DNA of 64,000 bases from JARBUG01 sp035628915 (GTDB lineage: Bacteria > Bacillota > Sulfobacillia > Symbiobacteriales > Symbiobacteriaceae). Each line of letters starts with the position of its first letter. The stretch's first letter is position 1. The DNA lies in the NCBI GenBank assembly GCA_035628915.1, contig DASPIW010000061.1, forward strand, positions 1-64,000, given 5' to 3'. The position numbers and the translations under genes are program-made. A model generated the notes under the pieces. It did not search any database, was not told the origin of the DNA, and was given only the letters and a program-made list of their open reading frames with translations. Below, piece after piece: positions 27,385-34,653 of this stretch.

Positions 27385-27412
27385 ACCGTATGTCCTGCGG
27401 CCACATACTTTG
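27385..27412 (+). promoter_or_regulatory. Sigma-K/sigma-E-like promoter of the interrupted spore gene
   Basis: AC at 27385, 17 bases, then CATACTTTG. This matches the sigma-K consensus at all but the last base, and CATACTTT also matches the sigma-E -10 in 7 of 8. The expected transcription start near 27419 leaves a leader of about 35 bases before the ATG at 27454. Confidence 0.55.
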
Positions 27413-27453
27413 AGATTGGGCCGCGGTATGCGTTACTCCAGGAGGGTATGTTC

Positions 27454-27906
27454 ATGGCCTTTGAGGTCGAACAGGTCATCGGCTCGGGCAACGTGCAGGA
27501 GTTGATTTGCCAGCCCATTACGTTCCAGGCCCCGGCGGAAGAAGTCAAGGAAATCCGCAAGACCGTGATTATCGACAACTGTATGGTCGTCTTTGACAAG
27601 GTCATCATCGACGGCCGCCTGCGTAAGGATATTCTGTTCAAGCAGGCCAATGCCGGCTTCCCGCTGGCCGGGAACGTAGCCGCCTGCACCGGGATCATCG
27701 CCACGGTTACGGGTCCGGTCCTGGACGTCGATGTGGACATTGCGTTCAATGCCCTGATCCCGGTGCCGGGGGCGCGTCCGGGCGACAAGTGCGTGGTCCT
27801 CCAGGCTTTCGTCGAGGGGGAAAAGGAAGAAGCCGCTGACATTAACGCCAACGGCTCGTTCCAGACCCTCGTCGACAAGTCGATCGTGTTCCTGTGCGTG
27901 AAGGTG
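27454..27906 (+). CDS. SPOCS (DUF3794) spore protein, 5' segment of interrupted gene
   Basis: The ATG at 27454 follows GGAGGG. The 151 codons up to the junction encode a SPOCS/DUF3794 domain: QPITFQAPAEEVKEIRKTVI, DKVIIDGRLRKDILFKQ, FNALIPVPGARPGDKCVVLQ and VDKSIVFLCVKV. This domain occurs in spore assembly proteins such as SpoVID and SipL that bind SpoIVA. The frame runs on past the junction for 36 element-encoded residues (TVSKRYGSS...) and stops at 28017 on top of the convergent SDR gene. The codon triplet GTG AAG GTG at the junction recurs in frame at 31241, where the 3' segment begins. Joining the two gives one protein of 269 residues. Confidence 0.82.
27897..27906 (+). repeat. Left junction core (attL core)
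   Basis: CGTGAAGGTG, identical to 31240-31249. Inside the element the core is followed by ACTGTAAGCA. On the gene side it is preceded by GATCGTGT and seven further bases. Confidence 0.8.
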
Positions 27907-27981
27907 ACTGTAAGCAAGAGATACGGAAGCTCCGCCATAGGTTTGTTACGTCACGTAGGGCGAGATGGCCTCGTCGCTTCC

Positions 27982-28725
27982 TTACTGCGCTGTATATCCG
28001 CCATCGACGAAAAGTGAGGTGCCGGTGACGAAGGAGGCTTCGTCGGAGGCCAGGAAGAGGATGGCGTTGGCCACCTCTTCGGGCTTACCAAGCCGTCCCA
28101 GCGGATGCATGCCAGCGATCCATTTCACCTGCTCCTCGGTAAGTCCGTTCACGACCATGGGCGTCTCGATGAACCCCGGGCAGATGGCGTTGATCCGAAT
28201 GCCCTCTTTGGCGTAGTCAATGGCCATCGTGCGGGTCAAATTGACCACACCAGCCTTCGCCGCAGCGTAGGCCGTGGCGCCCGGGAAACCTACGTGCCCC
28301 AGGATCGATGCGATGTTAACGATCGAGCCGCCCCCGGATCTCCGCATCGCCGGGATCGCGTGCTTGGCGCAGAGGAAGACGCCGGTCAGGTTGATGCCAA
28401 TCACTTGATTCCACGCCTCGGCAGCCAGTTCGTCGGCCTTGCCCAGAGACCCGATCCCTGCATTGGACACGATCACGTCCAGCCGGCCCCAGAGCTCGAC
28501 AGCCTTGGCGACCATGGCGGCAACCTGCTCTTCCGAGCTGACGTCGGTGTGGATGAACTCCACTGCGTAACCTTTCTCCTTGAGAGCCGAAGCAACTTCG
28601 ACGCCCTTCTTGGAGTAGTCGGCGATAAGGACCTTCGCATTTTCGGCCGTCATCCGCTCCACCGTCGCCAAGCCGATTCCACTGGCACCACCCGTTACGA
28701 TCGCAACCTTACCATCCAGTCGCAT
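27982..28725 (-). CDS. SDR-family oxidoreductase
   Basis: 247 residues. Rossmann motif TGGASGIG near the N-terminus, NAG in VSNAGIG, catalytic Ser in IVNIASILGH, and canonical YAAAK (TAYAAAKAGVVNLTR), ending FVDGGYTAQ. This is the FabG/glucose-1-dehydrogenase-like classical SDR group; the substrate is unknown. GGAGGGG precedes the ATG. It lies inside the intervening element, tail-to-tail with the interrupted spore gene, so it would be lost from the mother-cell chromosome on excision. Confidence 0.92.
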   Translation of the reverse strand: MRLDGKVAIVTGGASGIGLATVERMTAENAKVLIADYSKKGVEVASALKEKGYAVEFIHTDVSSEEQVAAMVAKAVELWGRLDVIVSNAGIGSLGKADELAAEAWNQVIGINLTGVFLCAKHAIPAMRRSGGGSIVNIASILGHVGFPGATAYAAAKAGVVNLTRTMAIDYAKEGIRINAICPGFIETPMVVNGLTEEQVKWIAGMHPLGRLGKPEEVANAILFLASDEASFVTGTSLFVDGGYTAQ

Positions 28726-28951
28726 CCAGACCCCTCCATGTGCAGAGTGCGAGCCGGGTCCTCACGAGACGTCCAATTATTTCGACGGTGTAACTTTAGA
28801 TACCTGCCAGTTTGTGTGGCGCTTCTGGTTCTTATGATTATTACAACGTCGCCGGCATTTGGACGAGCACACCCGATTGACCCGCACCGCTTGCCTAGAA
28901 AAGTGGACATCCCGGGAAGCATAGCCTCTCTCGGAGAGGAGGGTATCACTG
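28726..28951. other. Intergenic region inside the element
   Basis: About 226 bases, more AT-rich than the flanks, between the divergent SDR gene and the 60-residue gene. It presumably holds both promoters. I see no clear sigma-E or sigma-K match here. Confidence 0.4.
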
Positions 28952-29134
28952 GTGAGCAGGGAGTATCGCCCCGACTGGTTCGACAAGCCGCCCGAGGAGT
29001 GGCCCCCTTCCGCCCGCGAATTCTTCCGCCTGTGCTGGGTGATCAGTCGTCGGGTCCAGCTGAAGCGGGCTCGTCTGCAGGCCGGTGAGGCGGTACCACA
29101 TCCAGACGCTGACCCGGATAGAGGTACACGGTAG
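28952..29134 (+). CDS. 60-residue protein, candidate recombination directionality factor
   Basis: A GTG start 8 bases after AGGAGGG. The product is small, basic and aromatic-rich (YRPDWFDKPPEEWPPSAREF), then a helix (LCWVISRRVQLKRARLQAGE) and a Pro/Asp tail. Its last 92 bases overlap the 3' end of the convergent recombinase gene. No homology is recognised. Directionality factors that switch serine integrases to excision are usually small, unconserved and encoded beside the integrase, so this is the best candidate within the element. The assignment is inference from position and size only. Confidence 0.5.
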   Translation: MSREYRPDWFDKPPEEWPPSAREFFRLCWVISRRVQLKRARLQAGEAVPHPDADPDRGTR

Positions 29135-30560
29135 CGCCCCAGGCGCTTACAAAGTGCTGAAGCAGGGCTTTCCGCTCGTGTGGGTCCGCTTCGGCCCATA
29201 TGTCCGCAAACGTGACCAGGAACTGCGCCAGTACTTCCTTGGGGGGAGGTGCTGGCGTCCTCCTTACTTCCTCCAGGCGGCCCCGCAGGATCTTGAGCCG
29301 CTCTTCCAGGGGCTGGATCCGCTTCAGGTACTCGGCCATCTCCATATGGCCGGTCTCATAGAGTGCATCCCAGCGCTGAACGGCTTTCTCTGCCTCGGTG
29401 ATGTCGCTGCGTACGGTCTCGATTTCCGAGGCGGTCATGCCAATGCGCCGTTCGTAGTCCTCTTCGATGCCCCGATAGAACTTGTCGAGCGTCTCCAGTT
29501 GCCCGAGGCGGACCATTTTCTGAACGAGCTGCGCTTCCATGGCTGGACCCGGAGCGCTGGTGAGGGACTTCCCCTCTCCCCCGCAGCCCCTGGCGTAGGT
29601 GTAGTTCCGGCAGCGGTACCAGTACTGCCCCGCCTGGCGGCCCTTGGGCCCCGCCTTGCCCACACAGATCGTACCCCCGCAGACACCGCACTTCGCCACG
29701 CCCGACAGCACGAATACCCCGGTGGCCTGGCGAGGCGCCATCTGCTTACGCAGGTCGAAGGTCTCCTGTACCCGGTCGAAGATCTCACGGGTGACCAGGG
29801 GCTTGTGGTCGCTGGGAATGAGGCGGTCTCCGGACTGAAGCATCCCCAGGTACATAGGGTTTTGAAGGATGCGCGTTACCTTGACGGAGTCGAACTTCCT
29901 GCCAAGAGCAGACCTGGCGCCGACTTTCTCGTTAAGCCAGGTCGAGATCGACCGGAGCCCGTGCCCGGACAGGTAACGGTCAAAAATCGCCGCAACCAGC
30001 GGCGCCGCGTCAAGGTCGGGCACCAGCCTCATCAACGTGCGACCGCCCTTCATGCGCTCGGACGGCGCCAGCGTGTAGCCGAACGGCGGGCGCCCCCCGC
30101 CCCACTCGCCGGCGGCCATCTTCTTCTGCTTGCCGAAGGCGGTCCGCTCGGCGATGGTCTCCCGCTCCCACTGGGCGAACTCGCCGACCATGCGGATCAT
30201 CAGGCGGCCGGTGGCCGTGGTGGTGTCAAACTGCTCGGTGACCGACCGGAAGTGCAGGCCGCGCTTGTCGAACTCCCTCAGGAGCTCATCCAGGTCTCGG
30301 ACAGAGCGGGTCAAACGGTCGAGCTTGTAGACGACGATGACGTCCCCGCGCTGGGCCTCAGACATCATCCGCTGGAATTCGGGCCGGTTGAGGTCCTTGG
30401 CCGAAACCCCATCGTCCCGATACCAGCCCCCGATGGCGTACCCCTGCAGTTGGGTAAAGAGATCCAGTTTGTCCCGCTGCCCTGCCAGTGAATATCCGGA
30501 TTGTGCCTGTTCCTCCGTCGATACCCGCATGTAACACCGGGCAACAACCTTCTCCTCCAA
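29043..30560 (-). CDS. Large serine recombinase of the spore-gene element
   Basis: 505 residues from a TTG with GGGGAG upstream. The catalytic domain has Ser in CYMRVSTEEQAQSGYSL, the arginine motif YKLDRLTRSV and EFAQWERETIAERT. A recombinase domain (GRPPFGYTLAP ... TRILQNPMYLGML), a zinc ribbon (CGVCGG ... CRNYTYARGCGG) and a coiled-coil region (about 340-440) follow. Length and order are those of phiC31/SpoIVCA-type integrases. It is the only recombinase within the bounded element, so it should catalyse its excision. On the minus strand upstream is CATAGGTT (30588-30581), the same -10 as sigK, with AC 15 bases before it, a weak mother-cell promoter. Confidence 0.93.
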   Translation of the reverse strand: MEEKVVARCYMRVSTEEQAQSGYSLAGQRDKLDLFTQLQGYAIGGWYRDDGVSAKDLNRPEFQRMMSEAQRGDVIVVYKLDRLTRSVRDLDELLREFDKRGLHFRSVTEQFDTTTATGRLMIRMVGEFAQWERETIAERTAFGKQKKMAAGEWGGGRPPFGYTLAPSERMKGGRTLMRLVPDLDAAPLVAAIFDRYLSGHGLRSISTWLNEKVGARSALGRKFDSVKVTRILQNPMYLGMLQSGDRLIPSDHKPLVTREIFDRVQETFDLRKQMAPRQATGVFVLSGVAKCGVCGGTICVGKAGPKGRQAGQYWYRCRNYTYARGCGGEGKSLTSAPGPAMEAQLVQKMVRLGQLETLDKFYRGIEEDYERRIGMTASEIETVRSDITEAEKAVQRWDALYETGHMEMAEYLKRIQPLEERLKILRGRLEEVRRTPAPPPKEVLAQFLVTFADIWAEADPHERKALLQHFVSAWGATVYLYPGQRLDVVPPHRPADEPASAGPDD

Positions 30561-30651
30561 GGCGTCTCCCCCGCAGTCGGAACCTATGGGGCAATCATAC
30601 GGCGTGCTTTTTCATGCATTCGCACTACGCCCAATCCCGAGCCGGACGAAA

Positions 30652-31152
30652 TCAACGTGGGTTTGGGTTCTGCCTGAGCTGTCCCTCTGCGTATTGGTAA
30701 GCAACTCGGCCACTCTCTGTCCACATGGCAATGCTGCCGGCAGGGTCCACCTGGATCTTCCGACCACGGACCTGGTTTCGACCATCCCACGTCAGGCGCT
30801 GCATCTGGGTGGTGCGGGGACTGTACATGAATGCGCGTACCCCGAGCCATTTGCCGTCGGCGGCGCCTACCACCAGGATCGGCAGCGGTCCCGGCGCCAC
30901 TAGCACCTCCCAAAACAGCGCCTCATCCGCAATCTCGAGCAGATTCTCACCGGCCGATCGGCGCACCGTGATTCGCCGGTATGCACGTGGGTGGCTGCTG
31001 TTCTCCCCCAGGACCTGGTCCTCCTGCCCGTCGCCATCAAAATCGGCCCTGGCCACGACCGTCCACTGCACGGTTGCCGGATGGACCGTGCCCGCCGTAT
31101 TCCCTCCAACGGCCAGGGCAGCGAGCAGAACCAACACAACGATGCTCCTCAT
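30652..31152 (-). CDS. Secreted FG-GAP-like protein
   Basis: 166 residues. The ATG at 31152 follows GGGGGA; residues encoded further upstream look noncoding. A signal peptide (SIVVLVLLAALAVGG) is followed by VVARADFDGDGQEDQVLGE, the calcium-binding DxDxDG loop of FG-GAP/VCBS-type repeats, and a beta-rich domain (FWEVLVAPGPLPILVVGA, GVRAFMYSP, QMQRLTWDGRNQVRGRKIQ). One such repeat is not enough for a full propeller, so the fold is uncertain. It is the last cargo gene before the right junction. Confidence 0.7.
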   Translation of the reverse strand: MRSIVVLVLLAALAVGGNTAGTVHPATVQWTVVARADFDGDGQEDQVLGENSSHPRAYRRITVRRSAGENLLEIADEALFWEVLVAPGPLPILVVGAADGKWLGVRAFMYSPRTTQMQRLTWDGRNQVRGRKIQVDPAGSIAMWTESGRVAYQYAEGQLRQNPNPR

Positions 31153-31239
31153 GACGCTCAGTCCCCCGTTCACCGAGTTATCCTGAGCGCTAGTTTTCCG
31201 CAACGCCAGACGACTTAACAAGCACCTTTAGCTTACATT

Positions 31240-31249
31240 CGTGAAGGTG
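31240..31249 (+). repeat. Right junction core (attR core)
   Basis: CGTGAAGGTG, identical to the left core. On the element side it is preceded by AGCTTACATT. On the gene side it is followed by GTGCGCG then ACATGATC. Confidence 0.8.
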
Positions 31250-31606
31250 GTGCGCGACATGATCACCAATGGCATGGCCGCGGGCGGCGCCGCCGCTGGA
31301 GTAGCCGGGGCCGCCGGCCAGCAGCAGATGATGGTCTGCCCGCAGCGCCGCTCCACGGGCTTCTTCCCCGGCGGCGACGGCACCATCCCCAATGCTCGGC
31401 CCGGCCTGATCCCCGGGACGTTTATCGGCCCGACGCTGATCTTTGCCGGCGTGCTCAACCCGGGCATCCCGACCACGCTTCCGCCGACCAACCCGGTCGT
31501 CAACACCACCGGCACACAGATTCAGATCGCCCCCGCCGCCAACCAGACCTTCGTCACCGGCACCGGCACCACCACAACCGGCGCCGGCGGCACCATCGTA
31601 GGCTAG
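31250..31606 (+). CDS. SPOCS spore protein, 3' segment of interrupted gene
   Basis: This open frame has no ribosome binding site of its own (the bases before GTG at 31241 are pyrimidine-rich), as expected for a cut-off 3' part. It encodes VRDMITNGMAAGGAAAGVAG, a Gly/Ala stretch, then a low-complexity tail rich in Pro, Thr, Gly and Asn (PGTFIGPTLIFAGVLNPGIP, TGTGTTTTGAGGTIVG), typical of exposed coat or cortex-associated tails. In-frame joining at GTG AAG GTG restores a 269-residue protein with the SPOCS domain first. Confidence 0.75.
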   Translation: MRDMITNGMAAGGAAAGVAGAAGQQQMMVCPQRRSTGFFPGGDGTIPNARPGLIPGTFIGPTLIFAGVLNPGIPTTLPPTNPVVNTTGTQIQIAPAANQTFVTGTGTTTTGAGGTIVG

Positions 31607-31612
31607 GCCTTT

Positions 31613-31636
31613 CCGGGAGCCGCCGGCTCCCGGGTA
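31613..31636 (+). other. GC hairpin between the two SPOCS genes
   Basis: CCGGGAGCCG pairs with CGGCTCCCGG just after the interrupted gene, without a T-run. It could stabilise or modulate readthrough into the second SPOCS gene. Confidence 0.5.
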
Positions 31637-31663
31637 CATACCCCCTGCTACCCGGAGGTATCC

Positions 31664-32176
31664 ATGGGAGAAAGCCCCCGCTATTCCCTGACGCGAATCG
31701 TGGGAACGGGGCGTGACGAGATTCTGCTTTGCACGGAGATCGCTCTCCCCCGCCCGGCGGCGCTGCTCCTGGAGGCGCGCAAAACCGTCCTCATCGACCG
31801 GACGGAGATCACCCCTGGCAGCATTCTGCTCCAGGGGCGCCTGCGCGCCGTCTGGCTCTACCAGGCGGCGGAACTGCCGGGCAGCGGGCCCGTCTGGTCC
31901 ACCGCCGCCGACATTCCCTTCCTTCTCCGCATCAGCCTGCCGGACGCGCAGCCCGGCATGGACTGCCGGGTGATCGACGCCCACGTCACGGCGGATGCCT
32001 CTGAGGGCGCGGGGCCGGCGCTGATCGTCGATCGGAGCGTGATCTTCGTCTCCGTAGAAGTGACCGTCCGGGAAGAGCGGGGGGGACGGCCACCGGCGCC
32101 GTCCATCGTCCAGGCGCCCACTGCCGGCACCATCATCGGCCGGTTCGGGCCGAAGGATCGCCACGGTAGATCATGA
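31664..32176 (+). CDS. Second SPOCS (DUF3794)-like protein
   Basis: 170 residues, with GGAGG before the ATG. The pattern parallels the interrupted gene: EARKTVLIDRTEITPGSILL, QGRLRAVWLYQ, PFLLRISLPDAQPGMDCRVI and VDRSVIFVSVEVTVRE, which place it in the same domain family. The C-terminal 35 residues are Pro/Gly-rich. It lies 57 bases after the 3' segment of the interrupted gene, so it would join its transcript only once the element is excised unless it has its own promoter. A spore coat or SpoIVA-binding role is inferred. Confidence 0.75.
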   Translation: MGESPRYSLTRIVGTGRDEILLCTEIALPRPAALLLEARKTVLIDRTEITPGSILLQGRLRAVWLYQAAELPGSGPVWSTAADIPFLLRISLPDAQPGMDCRVIDAHVTADASEGAGPALIVDRSVIFVSVEVTVREERGGRPPAPSIVQAPTAGTIIGRFGPKDRHGRS

Positions 32177-32232
32177 CCACGTTCGTAACATGCGCTATAG
32201 TAGAGAGGCAAACTAACCGAAGGGTGATTTCA

Positions 32233-33135
32233 ATGCGGAGCCTGTGGGTCCCGGCAGCCGTCTTCCTGTCTTTCCTCGCACTTGGTACAGGCATGTGGCT
32301 CGCCACCGGGCAGATCATGGGCCTGCTCTTCTTCGGGACCATCGGCCTGTTTGCGGCCACCGGGCTTGGCCTCTACGCCGTCCTCCCCAAGCAAAAGAAG
32401 CCCCTCGGGCGGCGCGTAGCGCTCTTCCTGATCGGTACCCTCCTGATTCTGACCGCCGTGGGCGGGGAGAACATGCAGATCGAGGGCTTCTTCTTCAGCC
32501 TCCTGGGCGGCATCGCCCAGGGCGCCCTGATCCACTACCTCATCGCCAAGTTCTTCGGCCCGCTGCTGTTCGGGCGCATCTGGTGCGGCTGGGCCTGCTG
32601 GACCGTCATGATCCTCGACCTGCTGCCGTTCCGGCGCAGCCCGGGGCGGGCGCCGGGCAAGTGGGGCTGGCTGCGGTATGCGCACTTCGCCGTCAGCCTG
32701 GGGCTCGTCCTGGTCGCCTTTTACGGGTTCGGCTTCCGCGGCGGCGCCACCGGTCCCTTCGCCCTTTACTGGTACGCCGCGGGCAACGCACTCTACTACC
32801 TGATCGGCATCGGCCTCGCCTTTGCCCTGAAGGACAACCGGGCGTTCTGCAAGTACCTCTGCCCGGTCGCGGTGCCGCTGAAGCTAGGCGCCCGGCTCTC
32901 GCTGATGAAAGTGAAGGGCGATGCCGCCAGGTGCAGCGACTGCGGCGCCTGCGTCAGGACCTGCCCGATGGATATCCGGGTCAATGACTATCACCGGCAG
33001 GGCCTGCGGGTGATGTCGACCGAGTGCAGCCTCTGTCAGACGTGCATCACAGCCTGCACCACGGGGGCCCTGAAGCTCTCCATGGGGCTGGACGCCCGGG
33101 GCCCCGAGCTGCTGCGGGAACGAGTCCGTGCCTGA
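32233..33135 (+). CDS. NapH-like membrane ferredoxin
   Basis: 300 residues. The ATG at 32233 follows GAAGGGTG. Five or so transmembrane helices with conserved cysteine motifs at the membrane face (GRIWCGWACWTVMILDLLP, RAFCKYLCPVAVP) precede two 4Fe-4S clusters (CSDCGACVRTCPMDIRV, then CSLCQTCITACTTGALKLS). This matches the NapH/NosR/YccM/CcoG-type polyferredoxin family, which passes electrons from the quinone pool or a ferredoxin to periplasmic or cytoplasmic partners. No reductase is encoded next to it, so the partner is unknown. Confidence 0.88.
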   Translation: MRSLWVPAAVFLSFLALGTGMWLATGQIMGLLFFGTIGLFAATGLGLYAVLPKQKKPLGRRVALFLIGTLLILTAVGGENMQIEGFFFSLLGGIAQGALIHYLIAKFFGPLLFGRIWCGWACWTVMILDLLPFRRSPGRAPGKWGWLRYAHFAVSLGLVLVAFYGFGFRGGATGPFALYWYAAGNALYYLIGIGLAFALKDNRAFCKYLCPVAVPLKLGARLSLMKVKGDAARCSDCGACVRTCPMDIRVNDYHRQGLRVMSTECSLCQTCITACTTGALKLSMGLDARGPELLRERVRA

Positions 33136-34120
33136 GGGCTGGCGGGACGGTCACAACACCCCCAGTGGAAAGCCGGGTTCTGTAGCATGGCCTGGTTGCA
33201 CCAGCACATGTGCTGCTGCGCCACGGCCCCACGCATCCCACTTGAAGCTGAATAGGGGACCGCAGAGCGGGAGTCTCTGCGCAAGAACCTGGTGACCTTC
33301 CGCAAGGTGGGCTCGTTCAGCTCCCCTGTGCTGAGCCTCACGGATTCAGGGGGGCTGGGGGGCGGAGGGCAAGGAACTGGCACCCGTAGGGAATGCATGG
33401 AGCAGTTGGTGGGCATGAGCACCGTGGGCGGCACGCCGGCGGTGCTCATGCTCTGTGCGGCTGTAGAAGTGGGGCAGCGGGCTCGGGTGCGACTGGCACC
33501 GGGGCGCTCAGTACGGTCTGGGCTGTTGCTCGGCCGGGCACCGATCGGCCCGTTGTGCGGCCGGGGCGATAACCCGACCCCTAGGGGGCGGCATGCTTAC
33601 TGGAATGGCGTGCGCGTGGAAAAACGGACGGAGCGATCCTGTTTTGTGCAGTCGAAGCATCCTCGTATAGTGTGAAGGGCCAGACACCTGCCGGCGGTAT
33701 GGTCTGCCAACCCGCGAAAAGTGGGTCAGATTTCGGGCTGCCAGTGATAGTGCATGGTCCTTGTGATGGCCTCACGTAGATTCTGCACAGTAAACGGCGC
33801 CCGAGACTGCCTAATCATTACGTGGGATCGGCAGTCGAGACGACACGGCGCTCGGGATCGGAAGCGTTCTGCCCGGGCTCGCCGCCATGTTCCTTCCCAG
33901 GCAAGGCGTCGGCGAGTCGACCGACTGAGGAGGCTCCGAACCGCTTGCTCTTCCTTGTGCCCTCACGTCGTTCTTGAGCAACTGGCGGGAGGATAAGCAG
34001 TGGAAAAGATTACGTGAGAGGAGCCAGGGCCCGCGAACTCCACGGGCAGGTGAAGTGTTGACCCGTCGCAGTCATCGGCCCCAGCGGCGCCATGGCCGTG
34101 GTTAGCATGGTCTGCATCGA
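33136..34120. other. About 1 kb structured noncoding region
   Basis: No frame on either strand here has a convincing start, codon pattern or domain. It is full of strong inverted repeats. GCATGAGCACCG (33413) pairs with CGGTGCTCATGC (33440). Nested arms near 33800-33855 (CCCGAG, ACTGCC, then GGCAGT, CTCGGG) could form a second structure. A 14-base match to the RNase P CR-V motif (ACAGAACCCGGCTT, minus strand, near 33170-33185) lacks the other conserved RNase P blocks. It may encode one or more large structured RNAs upstream or downstream of the tRNA cluster. Confidence 0.5.
33413..33451. repeat. Perfect 12-bp inverted repeat hairpin
   Basis: GCATGAGCACCG and its exact complement CGGTGCTCATGC enclose a 15-base GC-rich loop that itself can pair. 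There is no T-run, so it is not a standard terminator. Confidence 0.8.
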
Positions 34121-34155
34121 CGAAAAGAGGCAAGCCACGAAGGCTTGCCTCTTTC
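34121..34155 (-). terminator. Terminator of the tRNA/SRP RNA cluster
   Basis: AAAGAGGCAAGCC pairs with GGCTTGCCTCTTT, flanked by A's and T's on opposite sides. It is downstream of the minus-strand tRNA-Val gene and ends the cluster. Confidence 0.85.
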
Positions 34156-34170
34156 CCCATTGCTGTGTGC

Positions 34171-34246
34171 TGGTGCGCGGTAGTGGGATCGAACCACTGA
34201 CCTCATGAACGTCAATCATGTGCTCTCCCAGCTGAGCTAACCGCGC
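34171..34246 (-). tRNA. tRNA-Val(GAC)
   Basis: A complete cloverleaf: acceptor GCGCGGT with ACCGCGC, D arm GCTC/GAGC, anticodon stem CATGA/TCATG with loop TTGACGT (anticodon GAC), T loop TTCGATC, and an encoded CCA end. Last gene of the minus-strand RNA cluster. Confidence 0.95.
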
Positions 34247-34247
34247 A

Positions 34248-34323
34248 GAGCGTCCACCTGGCGACCCGACGGTGCGCTGCTACCTTCCGGTCCTGACGCG
34301 TTGCCGCCGGGTCACCAGCGGAC
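34248..34323 (-). ncRNA. ffs: SRP RNA (4.5S-type)
   Basis: The conserved domain IV is clear on the minus strand: GTCAGGACCGGAAGGTAGCA closes with GCAGCGCACC, carrying the GGAAG tetraloop and symmetric/asymmetric loops that bind Ffh and FtsY. Outer arms GTCCGCTGGTGACCCG and CGGGTCGCCAGGTGGAC pair to extend the rod. It is the short bacterial form rather than the long Bacillus type. It lies between tRNA-Ala and tRNA-Val and is probably processed from a shared transcript. Ends are approximate. Confidence 0.88.
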
Positions 34324-34399
<76 letters not shown>

Positions 34400-34414
34400 A
34401 TTTGAAGTTTTGCA

Positions 34415-34489
34415 TGGTGGACCGCGAAGGACTCGAACCTTCAACCGTCCGATTAAGAGTCGGATGCTCTACCATTGAGCTAGCGGTCC
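34415..34489 (-). tRNA. tRNA-Lys(CTT)
   Basis: Acceptor GGACCGC with GCGGTCC, anticodon stem TCCGA/TCGGA with loop CTCTTAA (anticodon CTT), T loop TTCGAGT, encoded CCA. First gene of the minus-strand cluster. Confidence 0.95.
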
Positions 34490-34653
34490 ATGCCTGCGTT
34501 CTGCTTCCGAAGCGCCTTCAGCGGCCCGGCGAGAACTTATGTTACTACATCACGATCCATCGCGCAACCACCAAATTGAACCGCAAGAATAGGTCGCGGT
34601 CCGCCGCGCAAACGCTACCGGCAGCCAGTGCTGACACGGAAGGACGTGCCCTC

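Larger units (their letters stand above)
27897..31239. mobile_element. Candidate developmentally excised intervening element (3,343 bp)
   Basis: Bounded by the 10-bp direct repeat CGTGAAGGTG and inserted within a SPOCS spore gene. Cargo: SDR dehydrogenase, a 60-residue protein, a large serine recombinase and a secreted FG-GAP-like protein. Circularising the element gives a site with GCTTACA and TGTAAGC two bases from each side of the core (13 of 18 arm positions are symmetric). The rejoined gene has GATCGTGT and ACATGATC seven bases from the core (7 of 8 symmetric). Both are the shape of serine-integrase att sites. The central bases of the core are AA. Known sporulation gene-interrupting elements (sigK skin, spoVFB, gerE, spsM, spoVR) work this way; a SPOCS-gene target is not one I know. 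Confidence 0.8.

Noticed and set aside
31241..31606. Stand-alone 121-residue gene starting at GTG 31241
   Set aside because: No Shine-Dalgarno sequence precedes it, and the frame and junction fit the 3' part of the interrupted SPOCS gene better.
33150..33600. RNase P RNA on the minus strand, suggested by ACAGAACCCGGCTT
   Set aside because: The other conserved blocks (GAGGAAAGTCC and the GGTAAGAGC region) are absent within the expected 350-450 bases, so I do not call rnpB.
34402..34653. Longer N-terminus for the CapA-like protein
   Set aside because: It would be read through the tRNA-Lys gene on the other strand. A signal peptide begins at the GTG at 34654 with a good ribosome site.
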